Shown piece after piece: positions 48,599-59,467 of a stretch of DNA of 64,000 nt. This DNA is from Cyanobacteria bacterium SW_9_44_58 (GTDB lineage: Bacteria; Cyanobacteriota; Cyanobacteriia; Cyanobacteriales; Rubidibacteraceae): contig PXPI01000099.1 of the NCBI GenBank assembly GCA_003021905.1, positions 1 through 64,000 on the forward strand, given 5' to 3'. Made by a program: the position numbers and the translations under genes. A model generated the notes under the pieces. The model ran no database searches, had not been told where the DNA came from, and worked only from the letters and a program-made list of their open reading frames with translations. Numbering within the stretch: position 1 is the first letter of the stretch; each line of letters starts with the position of its first letter.

Positions 48599-49585
48599 TT
48601 AACTCGCGGCAATGTACTCTTGCACCCCTGCTCGCCGTCTGCGGAGCTTTGCTAAAGCTTGGTGTTCCAATTGACGAACCCGCTCTCGGCTTAAATTGAG
48701 CTTTTTCCCAACTTTGGCCAAAGACAGTTCGTTGCCATCTTCTAACCCAAAACGCAATGAGAGAACTTCACGCTGTTGGGGGGTTAATTCCGAGAGCATG
48801 GAATCAATGTCTTGGCGCATTGACTCTTGCGTTAGATAGGTTTCGGGAGAGTTTTCGTCGTCTTCTAACAGCTCGGACAATTCAGTGTCCTGATTGTCGC
48901 CAACACGCACATCCAGGGAAATGGGCTGACGGGCAATGCTTAAATACTCTCGAATTTGTGACGGTTCTAGTCCCAATTCTTCAGCAATTTCGGTGGGCGT
49001 GGCATTGCGTCCAAGTTTTTGCGCGAGTTCCCGTTGTACCTTCTTAATTTTGTTGAGTTTTTCTGTAATATGAATGGGCAAGCGAATGGCGCGAGCTTGT
49101 TGCGCGATCGCGCGAGTAATCGCTTGGCGAATCCACCAGTAAGCATAGGTGGAGAATTTATACCCGCGGGTTGGGTCAAATTTTTCCACACCTCGCTCTA
49201 GCCCTAATGTTCCTTCTTGGATCAAGTCCAAGAATTCCATGTTGCGCTTTTGGTATTTTTTCGCGATCGCCACTACCAAACGCAAGTTGGCTTCAATCAT
49301 TTTGCGTTTGGCACGGTTGCCGGCTTTCATCGCTTTCTCAATTTCTGAGACGCTCATGCCGGCGCGTTCTGCCCATTCTTCGTCAGTGGCTTCCCGTCCC
49401 AGTTCTTTTTCTAATTCTTCTTTCTGTTCTAGGAGTCCCATCATCTTCTGCACTTGTTTGCCCAGAATAATCTCTTGCTCATGGGTTAGCAGGGGAACAC
49501 GGCCTATCTCGTGGAGATAGGTACGCACCATATCTGCAGAGAAGATGGGTTTATCGTTGTTTTGGTCTAGTTTTGCAGTGGGCAT
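48599..49585 (-). CDS. RNA polymerase sigma factor, RpoD/SigA family (group 2-like)
   Basis: [123 protein letters not shown]. Confidence 0.94.
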   Translation of the reverse strand: MPTAKLDQNNDKPIFSADMVRTYLHEIGRVPLLTHEQEIILGKQVQKMMGLLEQKEELEKELGREATDEEWAERAGMSVSEIEKAMKAGNRAKRKMIEANLRLVVAIAKKYQKRNMEFLDLIQEGTLGLERGVEKFDPTRGYKFSTYAYWWIRQAITRAIAQQARAIRLPIHITEKLNKIKKVQRELAQKLGRNATPTEIAEELGLEPSQIREYLSIARQPISLDVRVGDNQDTELSELLEDDENSPETYLTQESMRQDIDSMLSELTPQQREVLSLRFGLEDGNELSLAKVGKKLNLSRERVRQLEHQALAKLRRRRAGVQEYIAAS

Positions 49586-50096
49586 CTGTAATCGTCAGTG
49601 ACTCCGTTGATAAGCAGTTGTTTTGGGTATTGGGTTGCTCTCACTGTGGGGAAATCTTATCCCCTACTTATAGAATATCTGTTATTAATCGAACATTACA
49701 TCTTGCTCTTGACAGATTAAGCGATGAGTTGCTTCAGAAGATATTCCGATTATCTTTGTATTAATTTTTACAAGAACCGTGGAAGCTTGGCGCCGTTACC
49801 CCATTCATTATGTGAAGTTGTTATGACTTTATTTTATAATAGCGTATCATCGCCCTTGGGGCTTACGGAATGGGGACGGTTTTCTCACCAACAGTTGCAG
49901 ATTATGTCTTATTAAGCCGCAGAAAGCCCCCTACGACAACCGTTGGCCTAAAGAAGATCTCATCTCTAACCAGGTTTATTGTTCCCTAAATTGCTTGTTT
50001 TCCAGTCATTTCTCCTTTTTGTCGATTTTTTTCTATTGCCTTAAACTTCTAATATAGCAGTTTTATTGTTATATATCAAGCCTAGAGAAACCTTCT

Positions 50097-51506
50097 TTAC
50101 AAAAACTGGTTGGAAACGATGCCAGTGAGAAAAGCGGTAAGAACAATCATGATGGGAACAATGAAAGCAGCCTGAGATTCTGAAACATTAAGGAGTTGAG
50201 TGCAGCCGCCATAAAGTAAGAGAATGGTATGGGATAGAGCAAACACGCTGCCAATAATTAGAAATAGAAGATTTAGAAAATTCGGCAGCAAGTTCATCAA
50301 AGGAGCAAACAATAAGAAAATCCCGATTGGTAAAACGGCACTGCTGGCAAAAAATAAATCGCCCGTCCAATGACGATGATGCATTAAAAAAGCGCGTGTA
50401 ATCAGGCTTGCCAAAAATAGAGAAAAAATCGGAATCATTCCCACAGGGAAGAGACGCCAGATAGCATCCCCGCTCCAACCAAGGAAACTCATGGACAGCA
50501 TCAACCCTGCCTGAGCAACCCCCATAAAGCCCACAGATACCATCGCGAGAATGAGGGGTTCGAAACGGCCATAAGCAGGCAGCATTCCTCCCACTGGATC
50601 TCTCATCACTTGCAGTAAGGTTCCGAGCCAGGTTTGAATGATAAATCCTAGTCTTGTCACAAGTTGGCTCATCTGATGCTTAAGGCTTGTTAAAGCTTGA
50701 AACGGGCTACTGCGAGGATTGTCAAAATGGGTTGCCACTTTGGCTTTTCCCCAATGCCACCATCGTAGAGCTTGATTGCCCGGTTTAATATAGAGCCAAC
50801 TGCAACGGCGCAGGAGATCCATGCCCAGGCTATAGCCTTGCATATCTCCCTGTTGCTGACAAAGCTCTACATAGACTTGCCAGTCATAAATGGCTTGATT
50901 GCGATATCGCAGCTCGTAGTAAGCAATTCCTCGATAATAATAGGGAGGGGCAAAATTGGTTTGAAGACGAATTGCTTTATTGTAGGCTTTGACTGCTGAG
51001 TCAGTATAACCTAGGCGTTGCCGGGCGCGTCCCCGATAGTAATACGCGATCGCGTTATCCGGTTGATATCTGAGAATCCGTTGACAATCTTCTAAAAGGG
51101 CGCGATCTTTACCAACTGCAAGATAGGCTTCACAGCGTTTCAGGTAAGCTTCAATAAAGCGGCCGTTCAGGCGAATGGCTTCCGTCAAGGCATTAATTGC
51201 GCCTCGGTAATCTTTAATCAGCAGTTTTTCAGCCCCTCGCACGTAATAGACTTGAGAGGTGTTTTGTTTCTGATTTCGGGAAGAACGTTTTTGGCGGCGG
51301 CGATCATATTTTTTTCGCTGCTCGGTATTGCTCAGTACTTCGTAGGCTTCCCGCAAAATGCGAAATCGCTCTGCAGCCCGCGCATCATTGGGATGTAAAT
51401 CGGGATGACAATCACGGGCTAGGCGACGGAAAGATTTTTTAATCTCTTCCTGAGTGGCGTTTTCTGAGACGCGAAGGATTTCGTAGTAATCCTGATTTTC
51501 TGGCAT
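50097..51506 (-). CDS. J-domain protein with TPR repeats and a C-terminal multi-TM domain
   Basis: DYYEILRVSENATQEEIKKSFRRLARDCHPDLHPND (HPD intact); TPR AYYYRGRARQRLGYTDSAVKAYNKAIRL; several hydrophobic segments. Confidence 0.9.
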   Translation of the reverse strand: MPENQDYYEILRVSENATQEEIKKSFRRLARDCHPDLHPNDARAAERFRILREAYEVLSNTEQRKKYDRRRQKRSSRNQKQNTSQVYYVRGAEKLLIKDYRGAINALTEAIRLNGRFIEAYLKRCEAYLAVGKDRALLEDCQRILRYQPDNAIAYYYRGRARQRLGYTDSAVKAYNKAIRLQTNFAPPYYYRGIAYYELRYRNQAIYDWQVYVELCQQQGDMQGYSLGMDLLRRCSWLYIKPGNQALRWWHWGKAKVATHFDNPRSSPFQALTSLKHQMSQLVTRLGFIIQTWLGTLLQVMRDPVGGMLPAYGRFEPLILAMVSVGFMGVAQAGLMLSMSFLGWSGDAIWRLFPVGMIPIFSLFLASLITRAFLMHHRHWTGDLFFASSAVLPIGIFLLFAPLMNLLPNFLNLLFLIIGSVFALSHTILLLYGGCTQLLNVSESQAAFIVPIMIVLTAFLTGIVSNQFL

Positions 51507-51536
51507 TGATGTGTCTAACCAAGACTCGCTCCAATT

Positions 51537-52255
51537 TTATCTCGTTTTAGGTTTTGCGATCGCGCAAACGCCAATCACTTGAAATCCGGCTTTTTGCAAA
51601 GTAATTCTGGCGGCATTGACCGTAGCGCCAGTGGTGTATATATCATCCAATAACATGATTTTTCCTTGAGAATTGAACCCCTTGCCAATAACGAAGGCGT
51701 CTGCAACTTGGTTTTCCCGCTGTTTTGGGCTTAAGCCAAATAATGCTTCTGTGGGTTTAATCCGTTTTAAGCCTTGGGGTTGCAAAGGGAGTCGCGTTGT
51801 CTCACAAAAGGCGCGGGCAATCAACTCAGCTTGATTATACCCCCGTTGTTTTTGTTTTTCGGGATGGAGAGGAATGGGAACAACCAACGGTTTGCCAGAA
51901 GCAGGAAAAGCCGATGCCTTTAGCCAGGTTTGTCCCAGACGTTCTCCCAAAGGGCGAGCCAGTTGCGGTTGATGTTCATATTTTAGGGACGCGATCGCGC
52001 GTTTAAGAAGCCCGCTATATTGCCCCCAAGTGAACACGGAGAGATTTCCTTGACCAACGGTCGCAGCAGGCGCCTCCCCTTCAGGGAGGCGTAATCTGCG
52101 ATCCAGAAACTTGGGATTGGACCATTGATATTGGTTCAGTTGCCGATCACAGTTGTCGCAAAGAACGCTCTGGGCACTGCGTCCACACAGAGGACAATTG
52201 GGGTGCAAAAACCAAGATAAAATTTCCTCCCCCAGTTGTTTCCAGTCGGGCATAG
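51537..52255 (-). CDS. ComF family phosphoribosyltransferase-like protein
   Basis: NCPLCGRSAQSVLCDNCDRQL..VPIPLHPEKQKQRGYNQAELIARAF..IMLLDDIYTTGATVNAARITLQKAGF; ATG at 52255 preferred. Confidence 0.92.
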
Positions 52256-52264
52256 GACAATGAC

Positions 52265-52936
52265 TTAGGTTTGGCGATCGCGTTTCAGATCCAATAAACT
52301 CCGGGACATGCGATAACTGCTGCGTACCCCATCTAACAACAAATAAGGAATGCGCAAATTTAGGGGGGCAAGAATCGGGCGATAGAGCCAATAATAAGCC
52401 GTTTTCAAGTTTTCCCAGGCTGAACAAGACTCTAACTTGAGAAAATCAGACACATCCACCACATATCCCCGTCCTTGATACATCATGACATTTCGTCCAT
52501 GAACATCATGGGGAAGCAATCCTTGTCCTCTAGCATAGTCCAGGGCGGCATCAATATCTTGAATCACTTGTTTGGGAATTTTTAGGCCGCGATTGATACT
52601 ATCGTAGAGGGTGACTCCTTGTAGCCGTTTCAGGATTAAACAGTTGTCTTCAGCATAAAAACATTGAGAATAAGCCGGATGTTTGCCTAAACGTTGATAA
52701 ACTTCTCTTTCTTCCTCAAACCCAGGACGTCCAGGGGCATATAGTTTGATAACGACTTCGGGATAATCGGGATGGGAAAAAACCGCCGCATAGTTTCCGG
52801 CACCGATTTTTTCCCAGGGAGAAGGACAATAATGAACCGCAACTGGATTATGAGGATCAACGCTTTCTAACTTAAGCTGCGGACGCAGTTCGGTGTTGAT
52901 TTGGCTAATGAGAGTGTTTAGGCGCAATTTATCCAT
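52265..52936 (-). CDS. serine/threonine protein kinase-like protein
   Basis: KIGAGNYAAVFSHPDYPEVVIKLY..LLPHDVHGRNVMMYQGRGYVVDVSDF kinase-like HDxxxxN and DxS/D region. Confidence 0.85.
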   Translation of the reverse strand: MDKLRLNTLISQINTELRPQLKLESVDPHNPVAVHYCPSPWEKIGAGNYAAVFSHPDYPEVVIKLYAPGRPGFEEEREVYQRLGKHPAYSQCFYAEDNCLILKRLQGVTLYDSINRGLKIPKQVIQDIDAALDYARGQGLLPHDVHGRNVMMYQGRGYVVDVSDFLKLESCSAWENLKTAYYWLYRPILAPLNLRIPYLLLDGVRSSYRMSRSLLDLKRDRQT

Positions 52937-52987
52937 AATTCCCTCACCATTGCTGTTGATATCATTTTATCGGGCAAAAGCAGTTAG

Positions 52988-54106
52988 TTAGGAGGGGAGA
53001 ACGAAAAAGGCAATTAAAGCGAGAATCAGCGCAACGATGTAAAACGCGCCAACAATTTGCGTTTCTGACCAACCGCTTAGTTCCAAATGATGATGTAAGG
53101 GCGACATTTTCAATAATCGCTTGCCCACGCCATTGTCATCTTTAGTGGCTTTGTAATAGGCAACTTGGGCAATCACAGACAGGGATTCGGCAAAGAAAAT
53201 CCCCGTGACAATTAATAGCGGGAACAGTTGCTGGCTGGTAATCCCCACTGCTGCCAGGGCAGCCCCTAACGCCAAAGAACCGGTATCGCCCATAAATACT
53301 TTCGCCGGATTGCGGTTGTGAACCACAAAGCCCACACAAGCCCCGCTCATACAAGCACAAAATAGTATCAATTGCGGATGCGACGGTAGCACTGCCGCCC
53401 CTAATCCCAAAAACGCGATCGCGCAACTGCCGGCGGCTAAACCATCGACGCCATCGGTTAAGTTAGTGGCATTGCTTTCTGCGGCAAATACAAACACGGC
53501 TAATCCCCAAAATAGGGGACCCAGAGGCAAGATGATGCCAAAGGGAAGCCCAATATTGGTGATGTTGGAATCAGAAGTTTGCGCTAACCAGACACAAAAC
53601 GCGATCGCGCTAAGAATTTGCAATCCCAATTTTCCCCGAGGGGAAATCCCATTGTTGGACTTTTTCACTAAAATTTGCCAATCATCGGCTAACCCAATGA
53701 GAGCGTAACTCAAGGTAACCAATGAAACCGCGATCACTTCTGGATTAAACTGAGACCAGAGAGTTGCTGTTAAAAGCGCAATGGGAACAAAAAAAACACC
53801 ACCCATAGTGGGCGTTCCCGCCTTTCTCAGGTGGGTTTGGGGACCGTCTTCCCGAATAAATTGTCCGGCTTTGAGACGTTGCAAAATGGGAATGGCAATC
53901 AGCCCTGCCCCAGCACTTCCTAAAAAACAAATCAACAAGGGAAGGGTTATCCCAGCACTAGGGTTCACCCCGTAATCAATTATCACTGAACCAGTAATAA
54001 CAGCGGCAGTTAACGCCGCAAATAATCCTTTTCCGGAAGTGGCAATCAGTTCTTGCCATAATTTGGTTTGTACCACGTCCTCACCCCTATAAGAATTTCC
54101 TCTCAA
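52988..54106 (-). CDS. mraY: phospho-N-acetylmuramoyl-pentapeptide-transferase
   Basis: REDGPQTHLRKAGTPTMGG..NATNLTDGVDGLAAG..FMGDTGSLALGAALAAV..KMSPLHHHLELSGWSETQIV. Confidence 0.97.
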   Translation of the reverse strand: MRGNSYRGEDVVQTKLWQELIATSGKGLFAALTAAVITGSVIIDYGVNPSAGITLPLLICFLGSAGAGLIAIPILQRLKAGQFIREDGPQTHLRKAGTPTMGGVFFVPIALLTATLWSQFNPEVIAVSLVTLSYALIGLADDWQILVKKSNNGISPRGKLGLQILSAIAFCVWLAQTSDSNITNIGLPFGIILPLGPLFWGLAVFVFAAESNATNLTDGVDGLAAGSCAIAFLGLGAAVLPSHPQLILFCACMSGACVGFVVHNRNPAKVFMGDTGSLALGAALAAVGITSQQLFPLLIVTGIFFAESLSVIAQVAYYKATKDDNGVGKRLLKMSPLHHHLELSGWSETQIVGAFYIVALILALIAFFVLPS

Positions 54107-54224
54107 GGATATCAGAGATTAATCGATCTATTGATAAGTTGTTATTAGTCATTCGCGATTGTTTACTAGTTGCCAAGGCAAAGATGTTCCTGGAACGTCA
54201 AAACACAAATAACATAGAACAAAA

Positions 54225-55403
54225 TTGATCATGGATTGCGATTGGAAATTGGTGCAACGGGAACCCCAGCGACAGGTGATTATTTTAGCAACCGGAACCT
54301 TAATTACCATGGCAGGGGGGATGGTGACTCCGGTTTTTCCCAAAATCATTAGCGCCTTGGCGTTTGAGCGGACTTTAGGAACCCATTTGGTGAGTATTCA
54401 TGCCTTAACTTTGGCACTGTTTAGTCCCCTTTTGGGGATCGTAGCAGATAAAATTGGGCCGGTGCGGGTACTTGTTCCCTCTCTCCTCTTCTATGGAATT
54501 TTTGGAACCGCAGGAGCCTTGATTAGTGAGTTTTGGCTGCTTTTAGCCGCTCGCGGTTTGCTGGGGGCAGCAGCAGGCGGAATTGCCGCCGGCAGTTTAG
54601 GGTTATTAGGAAAACTTTATGATCAAGAAACCCGCGCTCAAGCCATTGCTTATGCAACAGCTATTCTAACAGTTGCTGGGATTATTTTTCCCTTAATCGG
54701 GGGCGGCATTGCTTCGATTCATTGGCGATATGCCTTTGCCCCGTATGCCATTGCGTTTCCCTTAGCGTTAGTCAGCAGTTGGGCATTTGCAGAGGCAAAA
54801 GACCATTCCGGCAACCAGACGAGGGGATTGTCTTCTGAAATCAGGAAGGTGTTGCTTCATCCCTCGGTTGTGGAATTGTTGCTGTTGGTGGCGCTAACCG
54901 CTGCCATTATGTATGCGGTCGTAATTTATGCTCCCCTATACCTGCAAGATAGCTTAGGGCTGGGAACAGTAGAAAACGGGGTTCTACTGGCAACACGGGC
55001 ATTGGGGGCGACGTTGATTTCCGCTTTGGGATCCAAAAAAATTGCTAAACAATGGTCCTCTCAGGGCGCGATCGCGCTAGGATTTGGCTTAATGGGAATC
55101 AGTCTTTTCACCATTCCTTGGTTGCAGGAATTTTTGCTAATTCTGTTTTCTGCGTTGGTGTTCGGCATAGGCTTTGGTTTAGTGTTACCCAACCTCTATA
55201 ACAGCTTATCCAATTTCGCCCCTGTTCAAGTCCGGTCTAGTATCCTTGCCATTGGCATTGGAACCAGTTTTCTGGGGCAGTTTTTATCGCCGGTTTTACT
55301 GAGTCCGGTTTTGCAATGGGGAGGATTAACTGCCGTTTTCAACACCGCTGCAAGTTTGGCTTTACTAGGCGGAATTTTTCTCTTGAGACGGATGCCCCGG
55401 TAG
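54225..55403 (+). CDS. MFS transporter
   Basis: about 12 TM helices; LFSPLLGIVADKIGPVRVLVPSLLFYGIFG..ARGLLGAAAGG. Confidence 0.92.
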   Translation: MIMDCDWKLVQREPQRQVIILATGTLITMAGGMVTPVFPKIISALAFERTLGTHLVSIHALTLALFSPLLGIVADKIGPVRVLVPSLLFYGIFGTAGALISEFWLLLAARGLLGAAAGGIAAGSLGLLGKLYDQETRAQAIAYATAILTVAGIIFPLIGGGIASIHWRYAFAPYAIAFPLALVSSWAFAEAKDHSGNQTRGLSSEIRKVLLHPSVVELLLLVALTAAIMYAVVIYAPLYLQDSLGLGTVENGVLLATRALGATLISALGSKKIAKQWSSQGAIALGFGLMGISLFTIPWLQEFLLILFSALVFGIGFGLVLPNLYNSLSNFAPVQVRSSILAIGIGTSFLGQFLSPVLLSPVLQWGGLTAVFNTAASLALLGGIFLLRRMPR

Positions 55404-55543
55404 GGGATGTTAGGCTAATATTAAACCAATAAGCAATTTCAAGCTATCCTGCCTCAATTTTTAAGGATTCAGAAACTGATGCTTTCCGGCACAGTCTCTG
55501 ACGCAACGTTATTGTAATGTTCCAAGCTAAAGAGGATTAAGAC

Positions 55544-56710
55544 GTGGTTGCAACACCGGAAACAACTCAACAAACAAGCCAACAAATTACTAACAACAGC
55601 GATAAGGTTGCGGTATTATTAATGGGCTATGGCGAAGTGGAAAGTTATGAAGACTTTGCCAACTATAACGAACAAGCCCTGAATTTACTAACCGCTAAAT
55701 TTGCCCCAGTCCCCACCTGGATGTATCCTCCCCTTGCAAAATTGTTGGCCCTATTTGACTCTCATGAATGGGGCCACCAACATGACAATTTTATTTCACC
55801 TCATAATCAAATTTTTGAAGCGCAACGGGAAGGCATTGAACAAGAATTGCAAAAAACTTGGGGCGAGCAAGTGGCTGTTTTTAAGGCCTTCAATTTCTGT
55901 GAACCTTATCTTCCCAACCAAGTTTTAGCCCAAGTCAAAGAACAGGGATTTAATAAATTATTAATCTATCCCTTGCTGGTTGTTGACTCCATTTTCACCA
56001 GCGGTATTGCCGTTGAACAAGTCAACGAAGCCTTACACGAATTGAATGAAGGAGAGGAACAATGGTTAAGCGGCATGCGTTATATTCCCTCCTTCTATAA
56101 TCAACCCGACTACATTGATTTAATGGCGCGGTTGGTGGAAGAAAAAATCCAAAATGAGTTGGCAGAAGCTTATCTTCCTTCCGAAATTGGCATTGTTTTA
56201 ATGAATCATGGCTGTCCCCACAAAGCCAAAGGATTCACCTCCGGCATCACCGAAAGTGAAGCCCTGTATGAAAGTGTGCGGCACAAATTGATTAATAAAT
56301 ATCCTTTGATTTCTGTGGGCTGGTTAAACCATGATACGCCGCTCATTGAATGGACGCAGCCCAATGCCGATTTAGCAGCAGAAAATCTCATTCAACAGGG
56401 TGCTAAAGCGGTAGTCATGATGCCCATTGGATTTGCCACAGAAAACCATGAAACCATTTTAGATGTGGACCATATTATTCATGATGTCCAGCGCAAGAAC
56501 AAGGATGTTAAATTCGTCCAAATGGCTTGCGTCAACGATCATCCCGAGTTCTTAAAAATGGCTGCCAATTGGGCAAGTCAACAAGTGGAGCAATTGCTTT
56601 CTGAAACCGCTACCGTGGTCAATCCCCAATTAGCCAGGGAAAAACTGGCCCATTCCCAAGATCATTATCATGGTCATAGCCATGATCATAACGAGCATCA
56701 CCATCATTAG
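55544..56710 (+). CDS. ferrochelatase-like protein with C-terminal His-rich tail
   Basis: KVAVLLMGYGEVESYEDFANYNEQ..VVMMPIGFATENHETILDVDHIIHDV; tail DHYHGHSHDHNEHHHH. Confidence 0.82.
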   Translation: MVATPETTQQTSQQITNNSDKVAVLLMGYGEVESYEDFANYNEQALNLLTAKFAPVPTWMYPPLAKLLALFDSHEWGHQHDNFISPHNQIFEAQREGIEQELQKTWGEQVAVFKAFNFCEPYLPNQVLAQVKEQGFNKLLIYPLLVVDSIFTSGIAVEQVNEALHELNEGEEQWLSGMRYIPSFYNQPDYIDLMARLVEEKIQNELAEAYLPSEIGIVLMNHGCPHKAKGFTSGITESEALYESVRHKLINKYPLISVGWLNHDTPLIEWTQPNADLAAENLIQQGAKAVVMMPIGFATENHETILDVDHIIHDVQRKNKDVKFVQMACVNDHPEFLKMAANWASQQVEQLLSETATVVNPQLAREKLAHSQDHYHGHSHDHNEHHHH

Positions 56711-56719
56711 TGTCTAATA

Positions 56720-56757
56720 AATTGTCCCCCTCCAATGAATTCGGGAGGGGGACAATT
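56720..56757. terminator. 14-bp perfect inverted repeat between convergent genes
   Basis: AATTGTCCCCCTCC-aatgaattcg-GGAGGGGGACAATT; no clear T tract. Confidence 0.55.
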
Positions 56758-56784
56758 AGGTCCCCAGTGTGTTTTGTTGCAACA

Positions 56785-56973
56785 TCAACCATCGGGAAAT
56801 TGCCAACACCGAATTTGTTCTAAGTTGTTGCTTCCACAGTTAGCGCAGGCGACATCTTTTTGGGAGTCCACCCATTCCTCGCCGCAGTCTCGACAGTGAC
56901 AGAAAATATTGTTGCGGTCAGCAAGTTCCACTTTACGCCACCATTGTTGGATGAGAAGTTTCTGTTCGCTCAT
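56785..56973 (-). CDS. small zinc-ribbon-like protein (62 aa)
   Basis: FCHCRDCGEEWVDSQKDVACANCGSNNLEQIRCWQFPDG, two CxxC pairs. Confidence 0.8.
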   Translation of the reverse strand: MSEQKLLIQQWWRKVELADRNNIFCHCRDCGEEWVDSQKDVACANCGSNNLEQIRCWQFPDG

Positions 56974-56999
56974 GGTTAAATATCCTATCGTTGAAGACT

Positions 57000-57310
57000 C
57001 TCACCACCAAATCAAAGATTATGGTGGGAGATTCTAGAACCTAATCACTCAGGTTCTCCTCCACTCAAATCGAGGGTTAGCAGGCTGACCACCTAACGGC
57101 TAGTCATCGTATCTCCATCCAGTTTAATTGGACACCCTGTCAATTCAGGGTTGCTCGTCAATTTCCGATGGACTACCGGTACAGAGGTTAATTTGGACAA
57201 ACCGTAAGGTTACCGCCCAATTCAACTTTCTAAGTTGTAGCACAAACTGTTCTGATTCATCTACCCATCAAATCAAAAATTATGATGGGAGTCTTCTCAG
57301 AACCCAAGAT
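57000..57310 (-). mobile_element. IS200/IS605-like tnpB 3'/right-end relic with two related hairpins
   Basis: minus strand reads ..LTLDLSGGEPE* then AGAATCTCCCACCATAATC..GGTGGTGAGAG; second hairpin CCCATCAaatcaaaaattaTGATGGG at 57271..57297. Confidence 0.55.
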
Positions 57311-57360
57311 AAAATGGAATACTGGAGATTATTAAAAGACGTTTTAATATAAACATCGTA

Positions 57361-58356
57361 ATGGATTTAATTGCGCTACAACATCAACTGGATAATATTT
57401 CGTTTTTAGTGCTGTTTGTGACCATGCTAATTTATTGGGTGGCAACAGCATTTTCGAATCTGACGTTTCTACACCCTTTGGGAACGGCAGGCATGGCAAT
57501 TGGGAATTTTTGCATCACTGGCTTACTCACTGCCCGTTGGATAGAAGCCGGGTATTTCCCCCTTAGCAATTTGTATGAGTCGCTGTTCTTTCTGGCTTGG
57601 GGCGTAACGGCAGTTCATTTGGTTATTGAAGGGAGTAGCAAGAATCAGTTGTTAGGCGTTTTCAGTGCGCCTTTAGCAATGGGCATTACTGCCTTTGCCG
57701 CCTTGAGTCTCCCGCCGGAAATGCAATCATCGGAACCATTAGTGCCCGCTTTGAAGTCGAATTGGCTCATGATGCATGTTAGCGTGATGATGCTGAGTTA
57801 TGCGACGCTAATGGTGGGCTCGCTGCTCGCGATCGCGTTTTTAATTGTTACCAAAGGAAACGCCGTGCCTCTTCAAGGGAGTTCTTATGGTGCCGGGAAC
57901 GAACGCCTTCGTCAGATGAGAAATCAAGGTGACTCGCCTGTGGCGACGGTTTCTGCCAGCACTGGCAACACTCAAACGGCAGTTTTGGATAAACCGGAAA
58001 CGGCAACAGAAACTCAGTTATCTCCCCAACGCTTGAATTTAGCGCAAACGTTGGATAATCTCAGCTATCGCGTCATTGGGTTAGGTTTTCCGTTACTCAC
58101 CATTGGCATTATTGCCGGTTCGGTATGGGCAAATGAAGCCTGGGGTTCCTACTGGAGTTGGGATCCCAAAGAAACCTGGGCCTTGATTACTTGGTTAGTC
58201 TTTGCCGCCTATCTCCATGCCAGACTAACGAAAGAATGGCAAGGCAGACGACCTGCTATTTTAGCGAGTACTGGCTTTATTGTGGTTTGGATTTGCTATT
58301 TAGGCGTTAACTTGCTAGGAAAAGGACTGCATTCCTACGGTTGGTTTTTCCAATAA
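57361..58356 (+). CDS. ccsB: c-type cytochrome biogenesis protein CcsB (ResC/CcsA family)
   Basis: [74 protein letters not shown]. Confidence 0.95.
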   Translation: MDLIALQHQLDNISFLVLFVTMLIYWVATAFSNLTFLHPLGTAGMAIGNFCITGLLTARWIEAGYFPLSNLYESLFFLAWGVTAVHLVIEGSSKNQLLGVFSAPLAMGITAFAALSLPPEMQSSEPLVPALKSNWLMMHVSVMMLSYATLMVGSLLAIAFLIVTKGNAVPLQGSSYGAGNERLRQMRNQGDSPVATVSASTGNTQTAVLDKPETATETQLSPQRLNLAQTLDNLSYRVIGLGFPLLTIGIIAGSVWANEAWGSYWSWDPKETWALITWLVFAAYLHARLTKEWQGRRPAILASTGFIVVWICYLGVNLLGKGLHSYGWFFQ

Positions 58357-58433
58357 CTTGAGAACGGGAAAGGGAGAGAAATCCAAGTTGGCCGTTGGCA
58401 GTCGCTTCTCTCCCCTAATCAGGATAAATCAAC

Positions 58434-59417
58434 ATGAGTTGGAGCGTTTTTCACGCGAGAGTGCATAAAACCCTGCGTCAACGACAATTGCTGCCAAAGC
58501 AAGCCCGTATCTTACTTGCTGTTTCCGGCGGACAAGATTCTCTTTGTCTGCTGAAATTATTGGCAGATTTGCAACCGAAATGGCAATGGGAGTTAGCCGT
58601 AGCACATTGCGACCATCGTTGGTCAAATGACGCTGGCATGGCAGATCATGTACAGGAGGCGGTTCAGGCGTTCCCAATTCCCTTTTTTCGACTTACGGCT
58701 AAAACACCTGTTGCCCAAACGGAAGCCAGTGCGCGATCGTGGCGTTATCAGGTTTTACAAAACTGCTGTGAAGAGAATCAGTATTCTTATTTGGTCACTG
58801 GACATACTCGCAGCGATCGCGCTGAAACTTTTCTATATAATTTAATTCGAGGCAGCGGCAGCGATGGATTGCAAGCGCTTACCTGGCAAAGACCATTAAC
58901 AGAACAGATTCATCTGGTGCGTCCTCTTCTTAATTTTTCTCGTTCTGAAACCAAACAGATTTGCCAACAATTTCAACTCCCCATCTGGAACGATGTTGCC
59001 AACGAAAATCTCGCCTACGCTAGAAATCGTCTCAGAAACCAAATTTTACCTCAAATCAAAGAGCATTTTAACCCGCAGGTAGAAATCGCCCTTTCCCAAA
59101 CTGCAGAAGTGCTGCAAGCAGAAACCAACTATCTTCACCAACTGGCAACTGAATTATTTCACAAATCCTGGCATCAAACCGCAAAAAATTCTCTCAATAG
59201 GAGTCACTTGCAAACTGCCCCCTTAGCCCTAAAACGAAGAGTGATACGTCTATTTTGGGAAACAAATTTTACGCAAGGGGTTACGTTTGAACAAATTGAA
59301 GAACTCACTCATTTAATTCATGCTGGCAATCGAAGTCGCACCTCTTCTTTTCCTGGAAACATTTATGCTCAAGTTGAAGGCAACTGGATTATTTTAAAAT
59401 CATCAAACAATCATTAA
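58434..59417 (+). CDS. tilS: tRNA(Ile)-lysidine synthase
   Basis: RILLAVSGGQDSLCLLKLL..AVAHCDHRW..TGHTRSDRAETFLYNLIRGSGSDGL. Confidence 0.95.
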   Translation: MSWSVFHARVHKTLRQRQLLPKQARILLAVSGGQDSLCLLKLLADLQPKWQWELAVAHCDHRWSNDAGMADHVQEAVQAFPIPFFRLTAKTPVAQTEASARSWRYQVLQNCCEENQYSYLVTGHTRSDRAETFLYNLIRGSGSDGLQALTWQRPLTEQIHLVRPLLNFSRSETKQICQQFQLPIWNDVANENLAYARNRLRNQILPQIKEHFNPQVEIALSQTAEVLQAETNYLHQLATELFHKSWHQTAKNSLNRSHLQTAPLALKRRVIRLFWETNFTQGVTFEQIEELTHLIHAGNRSRTSSFPGNIYAQVEGNWIILKSSNNH

Positions 59418-59467
59418 GAATTCGTCTTGCTATTTCCGTGGAAAAATTATTGAGGTAGAATGATCAA

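Noticed and set aside
48458-48655. 65-aa plus-strand ORF
   Set aside because: Covers the minus-strand sigma-factor terminator hairpin; no homology features
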